From assembly GCF_018812025.1 (NCBI RefSeq), contig NC_063054.1, positions 34,165,396 to 34,229,395 of the forward strand: DNA of 64,000 nt. The letters run 5' to 3'. Below the pieces are notes generated by a model that saw nothing but the letters and a program-made list of their open reading frames with translations, ran no database searches and was not told the DNA's origin. The position numbers were made by a program, and so were the translations under genes. Origin of the DNA: Megalobrama amblycephala. Taxonomy: Eukaryota > Chordata > Actinopteri > Cypriniformes > Xenocyprididae. Below are positions 36,962 through 49,216 of the stretch, piece by piece. Every line of letters begins with the position of its first letter. The stretch's first letter is position 1.

Positions 36962-37776
36962 TTAAAGGGGTGTTTGATTATGATTTCACCTTTTTAACTT
37001 TAGTTAGTGTGTAATGTTGCTGTTAGAGCATACACAACATATACAAAGTTAGGACGCTCAAAGTTCAAAGCAAAGCGAGATATTTTCTTTTAAAGTGACA
37101 TCACTAACCCTAAAATTTACATAAACCCTGCCCTCGAGAACATGTAACAAAGGGTGAGGCCATGTTATAGCAGTACAGTACCTAACACAATTGCAATAGC
37201 ATGTCATAAAAGCAAGATGGCAACATGAGTTTTAACCGTAATTAAACTAATCTATACCTGTCCTATCTTCATGCAGCATATATTCTCTGGCTCTGTAGGC
37301 ATCTTACAACAGTTCCCATATGAGTGATTTATAGATTATCATGACAGAATATGCTAATCAATGACTTGAAGATAGTTAACTCCACATCAGCTATATAAAT
37401 TCATCAACTAACCATTCAGAAACGTCCTGTTGCATTCTACATGTTGTCACTTCTTCTTGAGACTCTCCATCATTGTCTGACTCTGGTTTGAACATAAAAG
37501 GCTGAATAGTTTTCAGTGAGTCTGCATGAGGTAATTGGATCTGCTGCTAACATGAGCTCTTGAAACTCCGCCCTCTTCTTGGGAGCAGCAGCTCATTTGC
37601 ATTTAAAGGGACACACAAAAACTGAGCGTTTTTGCTCACCCTCAAAAAGTGACAAATTTAACATGCTATAAAAATGATCTGTGGGGTATTTTGAGCTAAA
37701 ACTACATATACACACTCTGAAGACCCCAGAGACTTGTTTTACATCTTGTAAAAGTGGCACTATATGACCCCTTTAA
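36962..37776. mobile_element. TTAA-flanked element, 'AAAGGGGTGTTTGATTATG' family
   Basis: Begins TTAAAGGGGTGTTTGATTAT and ends TATATGACCCCTTTAA, with TTAA at both edges. I recognise the left part (TAACTTTAGTTAGTGTGTAA, TGTTGCTGTTAGAGCATA) as a repeat very common in cyprinid introns. The right part (GGGGTATTTTGAGCTAAAAC) resembles the right part of the 4430 family, pointing to a shared ancestor. About 815 bp, no protein. Confidence 0.85.
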
Positions 37777-39971
37777 TTACTTTACATTAAATTGCAATGT
37801 TTTTTTTCTGCCTCTGAAACCAATATTATAACCCGCATCAAATTATTGAAGTTAATGGGTTGGAAATAGTTTTCTGGTGTCTTCAGTGATTGTTCTGAGG
37901 TAACGTACATCCATAAGCACATCCCATAAGCTCTCTGCGCTCATTAGCATTACTGTAGCTGTGCTGTAATACACTGATCTCAGAAGGAGGGAAATCACTC
38001 CAATCATCAACTCGTTTTGGAAAGAAAGTCATCAGTGTGGAGACTGGTTCATCATCATCATCATCATCATTAGGCAATTTTGGAGGTATTCATTCACTCT
38101 CATTTGCTAAGTCATTCATTTTCCATTTAATTATTTGCTATCAACTTCATCAAATTAGGGCCGCAATTGTCGATTTAGTTTCTCCTCTTACGAGCACAAA
38201 AAACTTTAGTTCCAATCTGGAAAGCACCAGTTGATCTTTCAACAAGTTCTTATTCCTGAATGAGTTGCTGCATCCCAATTCACCTACTTATACTATGCCC
38301 TGAAAGTGTTATCCTGCTATTCCATGCATATAGTAAACAATATTCATATAGCATTTCTATGAGTAGTATGGTAGTGTGCCATTCGGAACACGCCCTTTAA
38401 TGTGACTTAATATGCTGCACATCCTGTTTGCTAAACAGTGATTGAAATATGTGTGAGACTTACACTTTCAACACAGCAAATGGCAGGCATGCTGAGTTTT
38501 CTTCTCACCAGTACCAAAGTGCCAACTGTAGTGCTCAGACTGGTGACCGCAGCATCTGAAGAAGAGACTGAGCAGTCGGCTCTATCGCATGACGACATGC
38601 GACACACCCCACCGCCACATCATCTATCACACCATCATCACTGAAACCCCCCCCCTGAGAACTCCTTACACGGATCGCCGGCCACTGGGCTGTGTGAAGC
38701 GATGGGGGGCGAAGGCCCGGAAGCACGTGTGGCACTAATCCTCCGGCTTATTTGTTCATTTACCGAGAAAAGGCTGATATCTTTAAGAAACAGATCGTGA
38801 AGTGACGGATGCTGTGAATAATTGCTTTTTCATCCCTGGCTTATGGAACAAATTGAATTGCCGTTGAAGTGGGGTGAGAGTTGCCGTTTAAACAGGTATC
38901 TCCTGTTTGGGGTGGCAAAATGCCTGACACATATTAGAAATGAAAAGTGGGCTGTTTTCCTGCGCTTCATTCATATTCATTGACTGGAGATGCGCTCATT
39001 ACTATTGACATTTTTGCTGCGCAGCACGGCCCTCAAACACATTTGAAATTAAAGGGCCGTCACAGCAAACTTTGAGTTTCATCTTGCCTTGGTGTTTTTG
39101 TGCATCGCAAGAAGCCAGCATCTCATCATGTGTCAGTGTTTGGCAGCTAAAAACCACACAAGTTGAGACTGGAGATTTGGAAAGGTTGTCTTCTCACTTG
39201 ATGACATCCCTGGATCTTTAACATGATTGTGGCCATATGGCTCCATCGCTCAACAAGAAGACATGCTTGTCTAAATCTGTCTTTGCCTTGGACACAGTAA
39301 AAGGTTTTATCCTCACTTTTAATGTTTTCTTAAAAGCATGCTTATTATAGCATGTCAAGCTTCATGTCTGCTGCTCTCATGACCAAAGAAATTGGTCCGT
39401 TTTCATTCAAACATGTTCCTTGTTCGTTCTTCTAGCTGGGTGAATCTCCCAAAACCTGTCAAGAACAAGTCTGACTCACATTTCACCACAACTTCAAAAA
39501 TAAGAAAATAAGAAATGAAGCCTGTTTTTTTGGAGACTTTTGTATTGGTACATTTGTTTTAGCATTATTATTTCAATTTAGCACTTTTCATTTTCTAATT
39601 CATTCTCATTTTTATTTTGTGTTCTATTTGAGTTAAGTATTTATACATCATAGTAGTATTTTTATGTTTATAAATATGTGCGATATGGCTGCATATCTTC
39701 ATGGCTGTGATTCGGCCGTAGGCACGAGGCCACAGGTAATCACAGCGTGCTGATATACAGCCATATCGCATGGCTGTGGAGATCATGTGATATTGTTTAT
39801 ACAACAGTTTGATTGCACGAGTGTGTAAATAAATAAGAAATAACAACGGAGTGTCTTTAAACCCCTCTTTTGCGCAGAACAAATTCCTTCTGCCACAGAT
39901 TCAAATATCAAGTTGACAGTTTGACCAAGGCTCCGTTACTAATTCTAAAACGTCACTTTAGAACTAGTAAC
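37777..39971 (+). other. atad2b intron with a conserved-looking unique island (about 38540-39300)
   Basis: A short (ATC)n run lies at 38049-38070. From about 38660 the sequence is non-repetitive, with steps such as TGATATCTTTAAGAAACAGA and TTCATATTCATTGACTGGAG, and has no reading frame. Its complexity against the repeat-laden surroundings suggests possible conserved regulatory DNA (untested). A GATATGGCTGCATATC/GATATACAGCCATATC inverted pair near 39672-39768 marks a small foldback. Confidence 0.45.
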
Positions 39972-40078
39972 TAGGGATGTCCAGATCCGATCCGATACTG
40001 ATTTTGAGATCCGATACTCAAAATCAAATGACTCGGACTCGGACTCGAGGGCAAAAAAACGTGATCGGGACATCCCTA
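39972..40078. mobile_element. Minimal 107-bp hAT-like MITE with perfect 8-bp TSD
   Basis: The left end TAGGGATGTCCAGATCCGAT and right end GATCGGGACATCCCTA are inverted, and the flanks CTAGTAAC (39964-39971 and 40079-40086) are identical. The whole element is scarcely more than its two ends joined by GATCCGATACT-type steps. Confidence 0.9.
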
Positions 40079-40323
40079 CTAGTAACGAAGGAATGTTGAG
40101 TCCCTCCAATACAATGGAGGGACTCATTGTAAAAACTCATTGTATTTTGTACAGAATTATTGAGTGAGAGGGGGAGAGAGAGCGAGAGATCACGTGGTTG
40201 AGCATTACCTGTGCTTGATTAACATTCATTCTTCAGGTCAATGTCCATAATATTGTATCCATTATAAAAATCCATTTGAATGTCCGCTGAGGAAAGCAAT
40301 CTTTGTATTTGTCCTATTTACAG

Positions 40324-40864
40324 TTAAAGGGTTAGTTCACCCAAAAATGAAAATAATGTCATTTATTACTCACCCTCAAGTCGTTTTACACCCGTAAGAC
40401 CTTTGTTCATCTTCGCAACACAAATTAAGATATTTTTGATGAAATCTGATGGCTCAGTGAGGCCTGCATAGCTGCATAGACAGCAAGTTAATTTACACTT
40501 TCAGTGCCCAGAAAGCTACTAAAGACCTATTTAAAACAGTTTATGTGACTACAGTGGTTCTACCTTAATATTGAAATTATCCATCACTAGATATTGTTGA
40601 AAAGTCGTTATTTCGTTTTTTTGGTGCACAAAAAGTATTCTCGTCTCTTTATATTATTAAGGTTGAACCACTGTACTCAAATGAACTGTTTTAAATACGT
40701 CTTTAGTACCTTTCTGGGCACTGAAAGTGTAAAGTAACTTGCTGGATTTCATCAAAAATATCTTAATTTGTGTTCCAAAGATGAATGAAGGTCTTACGGG
40801 TGTAGAACGACATGAGGGTGAGTAATGACATTATTTTTTATTTTTTGGTGAACTAAGCTTTTAA
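40324..40864. mobile_element. TTAA-flanked foldback MITE, 'AAAGGGTTAGTTCACCC' family, copy 1
   Basis: Begins TTAAAGGGTTAGTTCACCC and ends GGTGAACTAAGCTTTTAA. The arms pair along most of 541 bp: CATCTTCGCAACACAAATTA at left against its complement at right, and GTGACTACAGTGGTTCTACC against its complement. Further copies lie at 43856-44421 and 51926-52790, with a relative at 56787-57082. This is an abundant cyprinid repeat. Confidence 0.9.
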
Positions 40865-41655
40865 GGGAATTTCCATAACAGTGCTAAAACAACGTCCTTT
40901 GTTTACAAAAGTCCCCTTCAATTTAAAAGTCTCTTGCGACTCACTGACTTATTCACTTGTAAAGTTTGCTGCCGTCTAATGGCATATTAATGTAACTTTC
41001 ACTCAATCCATATTACGCACTAATGGACCCTTACCGAATACAACATATTATTTATATAAAATATTTATTGAACAACAGTATTTAAATGAACAACAATACC
41101 CATTATAAATGACAATAGGAAATAAACACACTTGTACAATTCAGTCAAATGTACAAAAGCAGTGCTCTACAGGATGTAAATTAATTATAGCCTTAATATT
41201 AAATTATTAAATTTAACATAGCCCAAATCGATTTGCTTGGGAACACATACTAGATTAATAAGACCAAAGATTGCCCATTTTATGTACCCAAAATTAATTA
41301 TATGTCATGTTTAACCACTATAAGACACGGCAGCAAACACCCGAAGCACTGTCTGAGATGAAGCTGTTCTTGGCGGGTACATGAGCACTGAACGGCCTGG
41401 AGCTCGCATCTCCGAAAACGTCTAAACAAATTGTAAAATAGGAGCTGTGATTAAATATGTTGCATATTTCAGCTCTAAACAACTACATTCTTGCCTTAAA
41501 AACTCTAAAAACTACAGTTTGTGGTAACACAAGTGTAGCATTTGTAACAAAACAAACAACAACAACAACAAAAAACGGTTGCAATGACAGTTGCTTCAAG
41601 CAGAATGATAGAAATGGAGAAAAGGTAGGAGTACTGTTATCACTATGTATACATA

Positions 41656-41721
<66 letters not shown>

Positions 41722-42346
41722 TAACAAATTTATTAGACCACCTGTCGTAATAAAGAGAAAACACAAATATGTGTGTGTTTGTGCAAAATGTCTAAATGAA
41801 CTCAGTATTGTCAATGTAATTAATTCAGTTAAATATGATAATTGGATTTATTTATATTTTCCTGATTTCAGCTTTTTCTGTCAGTTCTTTCTTCTGCTCT
41901 CTCAGCAACACTGAATGTTTGAGTGTGAAGAGAGCTAAAATAAATTATCTCTTGACTAAACTGATGGAAAACACATGCCAGGAAATAGATCTTGCCAACC
42001 TGCAACACATACTTTGCTATGGTTCAGCGCTAGCCAAACATAAACGTGTGCTATGCTAGGGTACCGATTGCCCCAAAACTTAAACGTGCTTGTGCATGTA
42101 TTTGGCCAAATGTGCCAAGCTGAGAACAGCACTCTATCCAGACGCTTGGAAAAGGTGTTTATAGAACATCTGTCTTAGTATGTAAGAAATTACACTAGTC
42201 ATCTTTGTTTAGACACAGGAACGATGATGACGAGGCATTACACCATTTATGTGCTAATGAGCCGTGGTGGGTCCATTGTTTTCTGTTTTTTTGATGCATT
42301 GTAGTACACAAAAAATAGATGCACGGCCATTACAAAGAAACTAAAT
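40865..42346 (+). other. atad2b intron, (CA)n and unique sequence
   Basis: A CA run of about 54 bp lies at 41663-41716 and generates HTHT/CVCV frames on the two strands. The remainder has no recognised element or gene. Confidence 0.55.
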
Positions 42347-42787
42347 GATCAAAAAGACATGAAAGATCTGCACACTAGAATAAAGTCAAAAAAGCTCAAA
42401 ATAATTTATTTTCCAGAGGCCACAAAAAGTGCATGTGCAAAACGTTTCGGGGTCAACCCTTCATCAGTGCCATGATTCCAAGCATACACCTTCCAATCAT
42501 TATAGAGAGCCGGACCCCATATAACATTGATTGATTGTATCTATTTACCTTTATGGTGTTAGTATTCGAGGTCCGGCTCTCTATAATGATTATGGTAATA
42601 AGCTTATTAAATGGATACAGGTGTATGCTTGGAATCATGGCACTGATAAAGGGTTGATCCCGAAATCGTTTTGCACTTTGCACTTTGCACTTGCACTTTT
42701 TGCACTTTTTATGGCCTCTAGAAAATAAATTATTTTAAACTTTTTTGACTTTATTCTTGTGTGCGGATCTTTCATGTCTTTTTGATC
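42347..42787. mobile_element. Foldback element, about 440 bp
   Basis: Arms pair from GATCAAAAAGACATGAAAGA at the left with TCTTTCATGTCTTTTTGATC at the right, then through AATAAAGTCAAAAAAG, GAGGCCACAAAAAGTGCA, CATGATTCCAAGCATACACC and AGAGAGCCGGACC. A GCACTTT run disturbs the right arm at about 42670-42705. No flanking duplication was identified and no protein is encoded. Confidence 0.85.
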
Positions 42788-43855
42788 TTGGAGTTATCTT
42801 TGGATCTACGCACCACCAGAAGCTGTATGTACAAGTATTTGTTTGGACTGTGATCTGGCGCTACGCTTTTCTGGTTCCCAAAGAAACTAAATGGAAATGT
42901 CATGCCAGTTTGATGATATCTTTGCTTTACTGCTGCTGTCACTGAAGATGACAACACGAGAAGCAAACATGTAATTGGTTCTGATCGGCCGAACCCTAAC
43001 CCTTGTTTCAGAACAAGAGTTACAGATTTGACATTTTGGACAGCACATCAGACTGCATAAGACATTATTACATGTGGCAGTTCAAACCTTAAGTTTAAGT
43101 GTATAAACTTGTTTTTTAAACTTTGTTTGATATGTGTCACATTAAGCCCAGAGGCAATTGATTTTATGTCGAACCTGTCAGTTGCTATGTCGTGCTGATG
43201 ACGCAAAGATGAGCAGCACAGACTCTTTAACAAAAAAAAAAAAAAAGTTTTTAGTTGTATGCTTTTCAGCTGTAATCAATATTTTTACTGTTTATTTTTT
43301 AGTGTGTGATGTGCATTTTGGTCATTTTTTGACCACTTTTTGACCACCAGTGGTGTTTACCCCCATTCTTTTTTTAGCCCACACCTTTTGTAGTCCATTT
43401 CTGTCCTTTTCTAACGCAAAGCTATCTTATATTGTAGCTTAAAAAGGCATTGCATAGGTTGTTTGGACTGGTTTTATGGTGCTTTTTATATTCTTTTCAT
43501 TTCTGGGTGAACTATTATTTTAATATCTGTGGTCTAAAGTCTACTTTTTTCAAGAATAAAAAGAAATATCTTTTCCATCTCACTGTGAAATAGTAATATT
43601 ACCCAGTGCAGCACAATACAGCCTTGTGTGTCTCAAATTGATCTCGAAGGTTTAATTTTACACAGTTCATCTTTTGGATCTTCCACAATAGTTGCATCAC
43701 TTGTTCCACTTCTCTAACTTGACCATTTCAGCTTTCGGTTTGTCTTAGTCGAATGTATTATACATGTTCTGCAGCTGGAGCGCATGAGAGATTTGTATTA
43801 AAATTAAGAACGGAGAAGTGCTCTTCTCCTTTATTTTTTACTCAACATTTCTGCC

Positions 43856-44421
43856 TTAAAGGGTTAGTTCACCCAAAAATGAAAATTCTGTCATTAATTA
43901 CTTGCCCTCATGTCGTTCCACACCCATAAGACCTTCGTTCATCTTCAGAACACAAATTAAGATAATTTTATGAAATCCGATGGCTCAGTGAGCCTTCATG
44001 AAGCTTCGGAGCTTTGCGAATCGAATCATGATTTGGATCACGTATCAAATCGTGACTTTGGCGCTCCGAATCACTGACTCAATTCGTAAAGCTCCAAAGC
44101 TTCAAGTAGTGTATTGAAATAGATATTGTTAAAAAATAGTTTTGTTTTTTTGGTGCACAAAAAATATTCTCAACGCCTTATAATATTAAGATGGAACCAC
44201 TGAACTCACATAAACTGATTTAAATGTGTTTTTAGTACTTATATGGATCTTGTGAGAGGAAGTACCATTGCTGTGAATGCAGGCCTCACTGAGCCATCGG
44301 ATTTCATCAAAATATCTTAATTTGTGTTCCGAAGATGAACAAAGGTCTTACGGGTGTAGAACGACATGAGGGTGAGTAATTAATGACAGAATTTTCATTT
44401 TTGGGTGAACTAACCCTTTAA
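43856..44421. mobile_element. TTAA-flanked foldback MITE, 'AAAGGGTTAGTTCACCC' family, copy 2
   Basis: Begins TTAAAGGGTTAGTTCACCCA and ends GGGTGAACTAACCCTTTAA, with TTAA at both edges and nearly intact ends. The 566-bp length is mostly arm. The centre contains CATGAAGCTTCGGAGCTTTG and GCTCCAAAGCTTCAAGTAGT, related to the loop of the 51926 copy. Confidence 0.92.
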
Positions 44422-44676
44422 TCATGGCCCATGTGAATCTAGCTCGTTTGAGCCTTTATAATGACATACTAACACAATCTATGACTGAATTATTCAACAA
44501 TTATAGTCCTCAGTAATAAGAACAGTACAGTATTGGTTTTATTAATACAACACTTTTAAACCTAATGGTCCCAAAGTAAAAATCTTTTTTTTGTTTTGTT
44601 TGTGATGTAACTTTTTGGGCTTTTTGCTTTTGAAGCAAATAGTTTTTGATAAACTTTTAAAGCAGCATATGTCTGT

Positions 44677-45019
44677 TAGGGCTGGGCGATATATCGCATG
44701 CGATTCTCACGCGCATTTCGTCAGTAAAGCCGGTTCCCTGATTACCGCTAAATCGCCATCACCTGCTTTCAAATGAAGCGCCATTTAACAGACAGAGCCG
44801 TAGTTCACGGAGAAGCCACGCAATATCACGTTCATATCGCAGATGAATCGCCTTCGATAATGAACGCGATATTTGCGTGGCTTCTCCGTGAACTACGGCT
44901 CTGTCTGTTAAATGGCGCTTCATTTGAAAGCAGGTGATGGCGATTTAGCGGTAATCAGGGAACCGGCTTTACTGACGAAATGCGCGTGAGAATCGCATGC
45001 GATATATCGCCCAGCCCTA
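44677..45019. mobile_element. Near-perfect palindromic hAT-like MITE, 343 bp, with 8-bp TSD
   Basis: The left end TAGGGCTGGGCGATATATCG and right end CGATATATCGCCCAGCCCTA are exact complements. Complementarity continues for about 150 bp per arm with few mismatches, leaving a short loop around TTCATATCGCAGATGAATCG. The flanks ATGTCTGT (44669-44676) and ATGTCAGT (45020-45027) match at 7 of 8. It is the intact relative of the fragment at 4210-4407. Confidence 0.93.
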
Positions 45020-45667
45020 ATGTCAGTGTGTTGTGATGATTTTCTTTTAACCTTCCTCGAGAAGATAAATAGTTTTTCTCTTTTTTAATGTAGGTTTGTT
45101 TGCACTTTTATACTGCAAAATATTTATAACTTGCTGACCTTTGTTTCTATGTGTAGGTTGGTGAAGCATAGCTTCATTCAGCAGTTACTGAAATTTTTTT
45201 TTTTTTTTTTGAATACTTCATAGAATAAAATGTTTTCGAAGCTTTAACTTTGTTGCTGTGAAATTTTAAATCTTCCTGTTAGTTGACCGGCTTGTGTTCT
45301 GTACTCCCACAAATTAATGCCTCTGTATCACTCCATCTGTGAGATTGATGCCTGGGCTGGTCAGGTTATTACAAAACAAGTCTTTTAGCGAAAGTCAAAT
45401 GGACTGTGTGAACAAGTCTTTTAAAGCTAGGATTATCGTTCTATTCAGGGTTGATGGAGAGCGTCTGCCATCCATGACCGCTCTCCCACAGTCAGTGACA
45501 CAGATGAGCAACGACACAGAGAAACAGCAGGGGTCCACAGATAATCCCTGCAATTGAAATGTTAGCAAATTGTCATATTTACTGCTAATTATTTAACATT
45601 TTCTCTCCTGCCATTCATAACATGTTACGTTGCCATAATGCCATTGACACACACACAAATATCAAAT

Positions 45668-45673
<6 letters not shown>

Positions 45674-45754
<81 letters not shown>

Positions 45755-45786
45755 GTATATGTGTGTATATATATATGTGTGTGTGT
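45674..45786. repeat. (AT)n microsatellite with imperfect TG tail
   Basis: About 71 bp of pure AT to 45744, then ATGT/GTGT interruptions up to about 45786. Confidence 0.95.
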
Positions 45787-47839
45787 ATAATGTGTAGTGT
45801 ATTTTACACTATTCAATTATTATTTATTTATTTTTTTTAGTTTGGAACTGACACAAACTAATAAAGTCACTTATAATGTCTATATATTACAAACTTTGGT
45901 TGTTTCCACGCTTAGACTGAGCAGCGGGTTGTTTTCTGGTGGTGTTGCTCTTCAGTATGCTGATATTTGCCTTCAATGTCCTCTAGTGGTTTTTAATGAA
46001 GACGTTTGGTTGTTTTCATTGGTTTGGGGGCTGTCATCGCACTGCAGAGATATGGTTTCAAATCTATCCGTAGGGGATGCGTTTAATGTCTCCCCAAAAC
46101 CAAACCTGAATCCTCAATTACTGCTGTATTTTGGTAATCTCGACACATTCTGCTTTGTGCTTGTGTGCTCTTTTTCTTTCCGGCTCCAACCTTATCAGGA
46201 ACTGGCACTGTTTATGTTGAATCAGACCAATGCAGTTTGAGTAATAACTTGTCCCTGCGCGATTTGATGAGCTTACGATTGGCCGGAGGATGGTTATGAT
46301 GAACATGTCAATTGAAAGGCCACTGCTAAGTTTGAGGTGTTTTAATTAAACCGAGTGCAAACAGTAAATACTTGCATTCTGGAGCTGCACATGAAATGGA
46401 AGGTAATTATGATGTGCCTTAATTAGCTGTCGGCTTGATCGTAATTGCTTTTGAAGATGGCTGACCTCTCTTCTTGGGTGTACGTGTTGGGGAGTCAATG
46501 TTGTCACAGTTGTTGTGACAGCTGTGCTGGTCAAACTATCGTTTGGAGGTTACCTTCTTGGTTAATGTTCATTTATTTTCCTGCTCAGTTTTTTATGCAG
46601 TTCTCGTGTGTACATTTAACATAGCAACAGGTCTATAGAGGAAGTTGATACAAGCAGTTTCTTGAAATATATTCCTGTTGAAAATGACAGAATAGAGCCG
46701 TTTTACTGTCATTTCCATGAATTCTTTTCAGTCCATTAAATTTCTGAAATTTGGATGATTGGTATATAACTAGGGCTATATCATATTTTTTTTAAAAGTT
46801 CTGTTTTTAAGCCTTTTAACAACATTGAGAATAGCTTAAATCGGCATGCCTTTTTTTCAGTCAGAGTAACTTTCATTTCAACAAGACAGCCATTGTAGAT
46901 GGATTCAAATTATTTCATGTCAGAAGCAAAATTAAGTTGTTTAATTAAATTCTAGCACTGTTTTTAATTAAATTAATTGGTATTAATTAACAGCATTGTT
47001 GACCTGCATGTTTAATTTCATTCATAAAAATGTTTGTCGATATATAGATAGATTTGTGTTTTAAGGAAAATGTTAACAAATGCTGTTTTGTAATCCATTC
47101 AGACAGTTGTTGTAATTTTACACACCTAAAGGATCTTTAAATGTTTGAAATGATAATATTTTGTTCAGAACCGACTTAAGCATGTAGAACATGGTTCTGT
47201 TCATAGAAGGTTCAGTTGTTTGCTGTGATGAGCTGGATTTGGCACCTGTGAGGATGCCTCCACCACACCTGTCTCCACACTGCATTAGCTGTCAGCTCCC
47301 ATTTTCTTTCACTGCATGTTTGTAGCTTGGTCTCCAGAAACTAAAACAATGCCATTAAACTTCAACTTCAAATTAAGCCTCTTCTAGACTACTCCGAACG
47401 CCACAGTTATTTTCCAACAGCACAGCAAACCACAGGATGCACATTCATCAGCGGCTTTAATGCTTGACTGAAATGTTCTATGTTAGCAGGTGCAGGTCAC
47501 ATTTCCCCAAAAAAATCAGAATGAGAGACAGACTGTATCTCTCATATGTCAGCATAAACTTTACAAAAATGCTTGATGCGTGTGTATTTGAGCATTATAT
47601 GTGATTAAGTCATTACTTCACTTCCAGATGCCTGCTTTAGAGCCAGATTTTACTTCAATAAAATTGACTAATTTAAGTGTAAGAGCTTTTCTCTCTGAAA
47701 ACAAAAATAAACCCAAGGCATTATTCCTGCCATTAACAAATCAAACACTAATAAGCATACGAGCTATGAACATTACTTCTGCATTGGCAGATCTGGCAGA
47801 TTCAGATCTTCCATACAAATCTTACCATACTCATCAAAG
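45787..47839 (+). other. atad2b intron with a conserved-looking island (about 46220-46520)
   Basis: 46220-46520 is unique sequence rich in TTAATTA/TAATTA-type steps (GTGTTTTAATTAAACCGAG, GCCTTAATTAGCTGTCGGC), compatible with a homeodomain-bound enhancer, but this is only composition. The open frame 45797-46240 has no splice signals that would attach it to a gene. The remainder is AT-rich intron. Confidence 0.4.
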
Positions 47840-49025
47840 TGGTCGTTATTCACTCATCCACCCTAATGTCGTTCCACACTCGAGGAGCACAAACATGAGA
47901 AATTCTAAAGACTTTTTGTGGTTTTCCATGCAATTAAAATGTAAGAGTTCAAGCAAAAACTGACACAAAAGCACTATAAAGTGTTATTAGTGTTTAAATA
48001 GTCTTCTGAAGCTTTGTGTGAGGAACAGGCTGAAAATTAAGTTTTCACTGATAATCTTTCCCTTGCTGAGCTGTTAACCACTGCAAAGGGAATCAGTTAG
48101 TAAGTTGAATTCAAGAACCAGATCAGTTTAATTCAAATGCATTATTCAGACTGGGTTTTGTGAACCTAATCAACCAATTTATTAGAAAGATTTGACTCAA
48201 AAGAAAGATTCATTCATTGAACCTCTGTCAGGGCTTTTAGATTGGTTGCTTTGTTCCAAAACAGGGACTTAATCTGTTCATTGCTTAATTTCTTCGTTCG
48301 GTTCGCTTTCAGAAGGCGACATTTCAAAGCGTACCACATGTCAGTAAACCTGTCCTCTTATTGGTCTGTGTCATCCGTCAAGATGGATTGACAAGTTCAC
48401 TCCGCGGGCTTATTTTGAGTTTTTCTGTTGCTGTCGTGACACACGCAAACACTATGAATGTAGCCTTGATTCCCGCTTTGACTGATAAATTATATATATT
48501 TAAAATGATATATGTATAATTTATGCAACTAGAGCTGGAATCAATGCTTTGTCGGGAGAGCAATTACACAACGTTTTAAGATAAAGAGGTGCTCTTTGGT
48601 TTTCAACCAAATAAACTCATATAATCAGACACTGCTGCTTTTTATATTACAGATTTCCCATTATGAATAATGATACAACTTGGTTCATTGGGTCGGCTTG
48701 CTTTCTCACCTCAACCACTCCAGAGTTCCTTTTCAATCGGGCTGAGACGCCTCAGTCGGCGATCTTGGAGCAATTGTTTTGGTATTGATCAGAGCATGAT
48801 TGCTGTTATTTATGCCTAAACGAACCGAACTAAGGCAGAAAACGCACCAAACAAACTCTCCATATGAGCTGGGTGTAAAAACGCCCTCAGTCTGTTCCTC
48901 ACACAAAGCTGTCATACTTCAGATGACTTGGAATAAAGCACATTAGTCATATAAAGCTTCACTCCATGTTAATTGTAATTGCATGGAAAAATTTCTGTCA
49001 CACAGGTTTGGAATAACATGAACAC
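47840..49025. mobile_element. Degenerate large foldback ending just before an exon
   Basis: Left-arm steps CACCCTAATGTCGTTCCACA, TTTTCCATGCAATTAAAATG and GAAGCTTTGTGTGAGGAACA recur in inverted order at the right (TGTTCCTCACACAAAGCTGT near 48893, TTGTAATTGCATGGAAAA near 48971, GGTTTGGAATAACATGA near 49004). The arms are diverged. The roughly 840-bp loop carries a further decayed element with GGTTCGCTTTC and GAACCGAACTAAGG steps. The right border lies about 60 bp upstream of the acceptor of the 49088 exon. Confidence 0.65.
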
Positions 49026-49087
49026 GAATAAGTGTTCCTTGACCCACAAAATGATGTTGAATTGTGTTATATTTTCCTGTGTTTCAG

Positions 49088-49216
49088 GCTTTGTTGGAGC
49101 AGGTGGTTGTGAAAAGTGAGGGCTTCAGTGTGGATCATCTGGAGAGAGTTTACTCAGTGCTCAGCCAGTGTATTTACCTGCACCGCAGAGACTACGACAA
49201 GACCCGCCTGATAGAG
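49088..49216 (+). CDS. atad2b: atad2b coding exon (conserved C-terminal helical module)
   Basis: A 129-nt, phase 0/0 exon between acceptor TTTCCTGTGTTTCAG and donor GTTGAG. The 43-residue peptide runs from ALLEQVVVKSEGFSVDHLER through VYSVLSQCIYLHRRDYDKTR to LIE. The LYSxLSQCIYRHRKDYDKxxL block is the most characteristic C-terminal signature of ATAD2/ATAD2B proteins. Here Leu replaces the usual Arg before His. It likely forms paired helices. It follows a 12.2 kb intron. Confidence 0.97.

Noticed and set aside
45797..46240. Plus-strand open frame of about 147 codons
   Set aside because: Begins in AT-rich simple sequence, has no recognisable domain, and no flanking splice sites link it to atad2b. 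It could be part of an unrecognised repeat.
47601..47963. Plus-strand open frame of about 120 codons
   Set aside because: Partly overlaps a degenerate foldback arm, with no domain, splice acceptor or donor in phase with atad2b.
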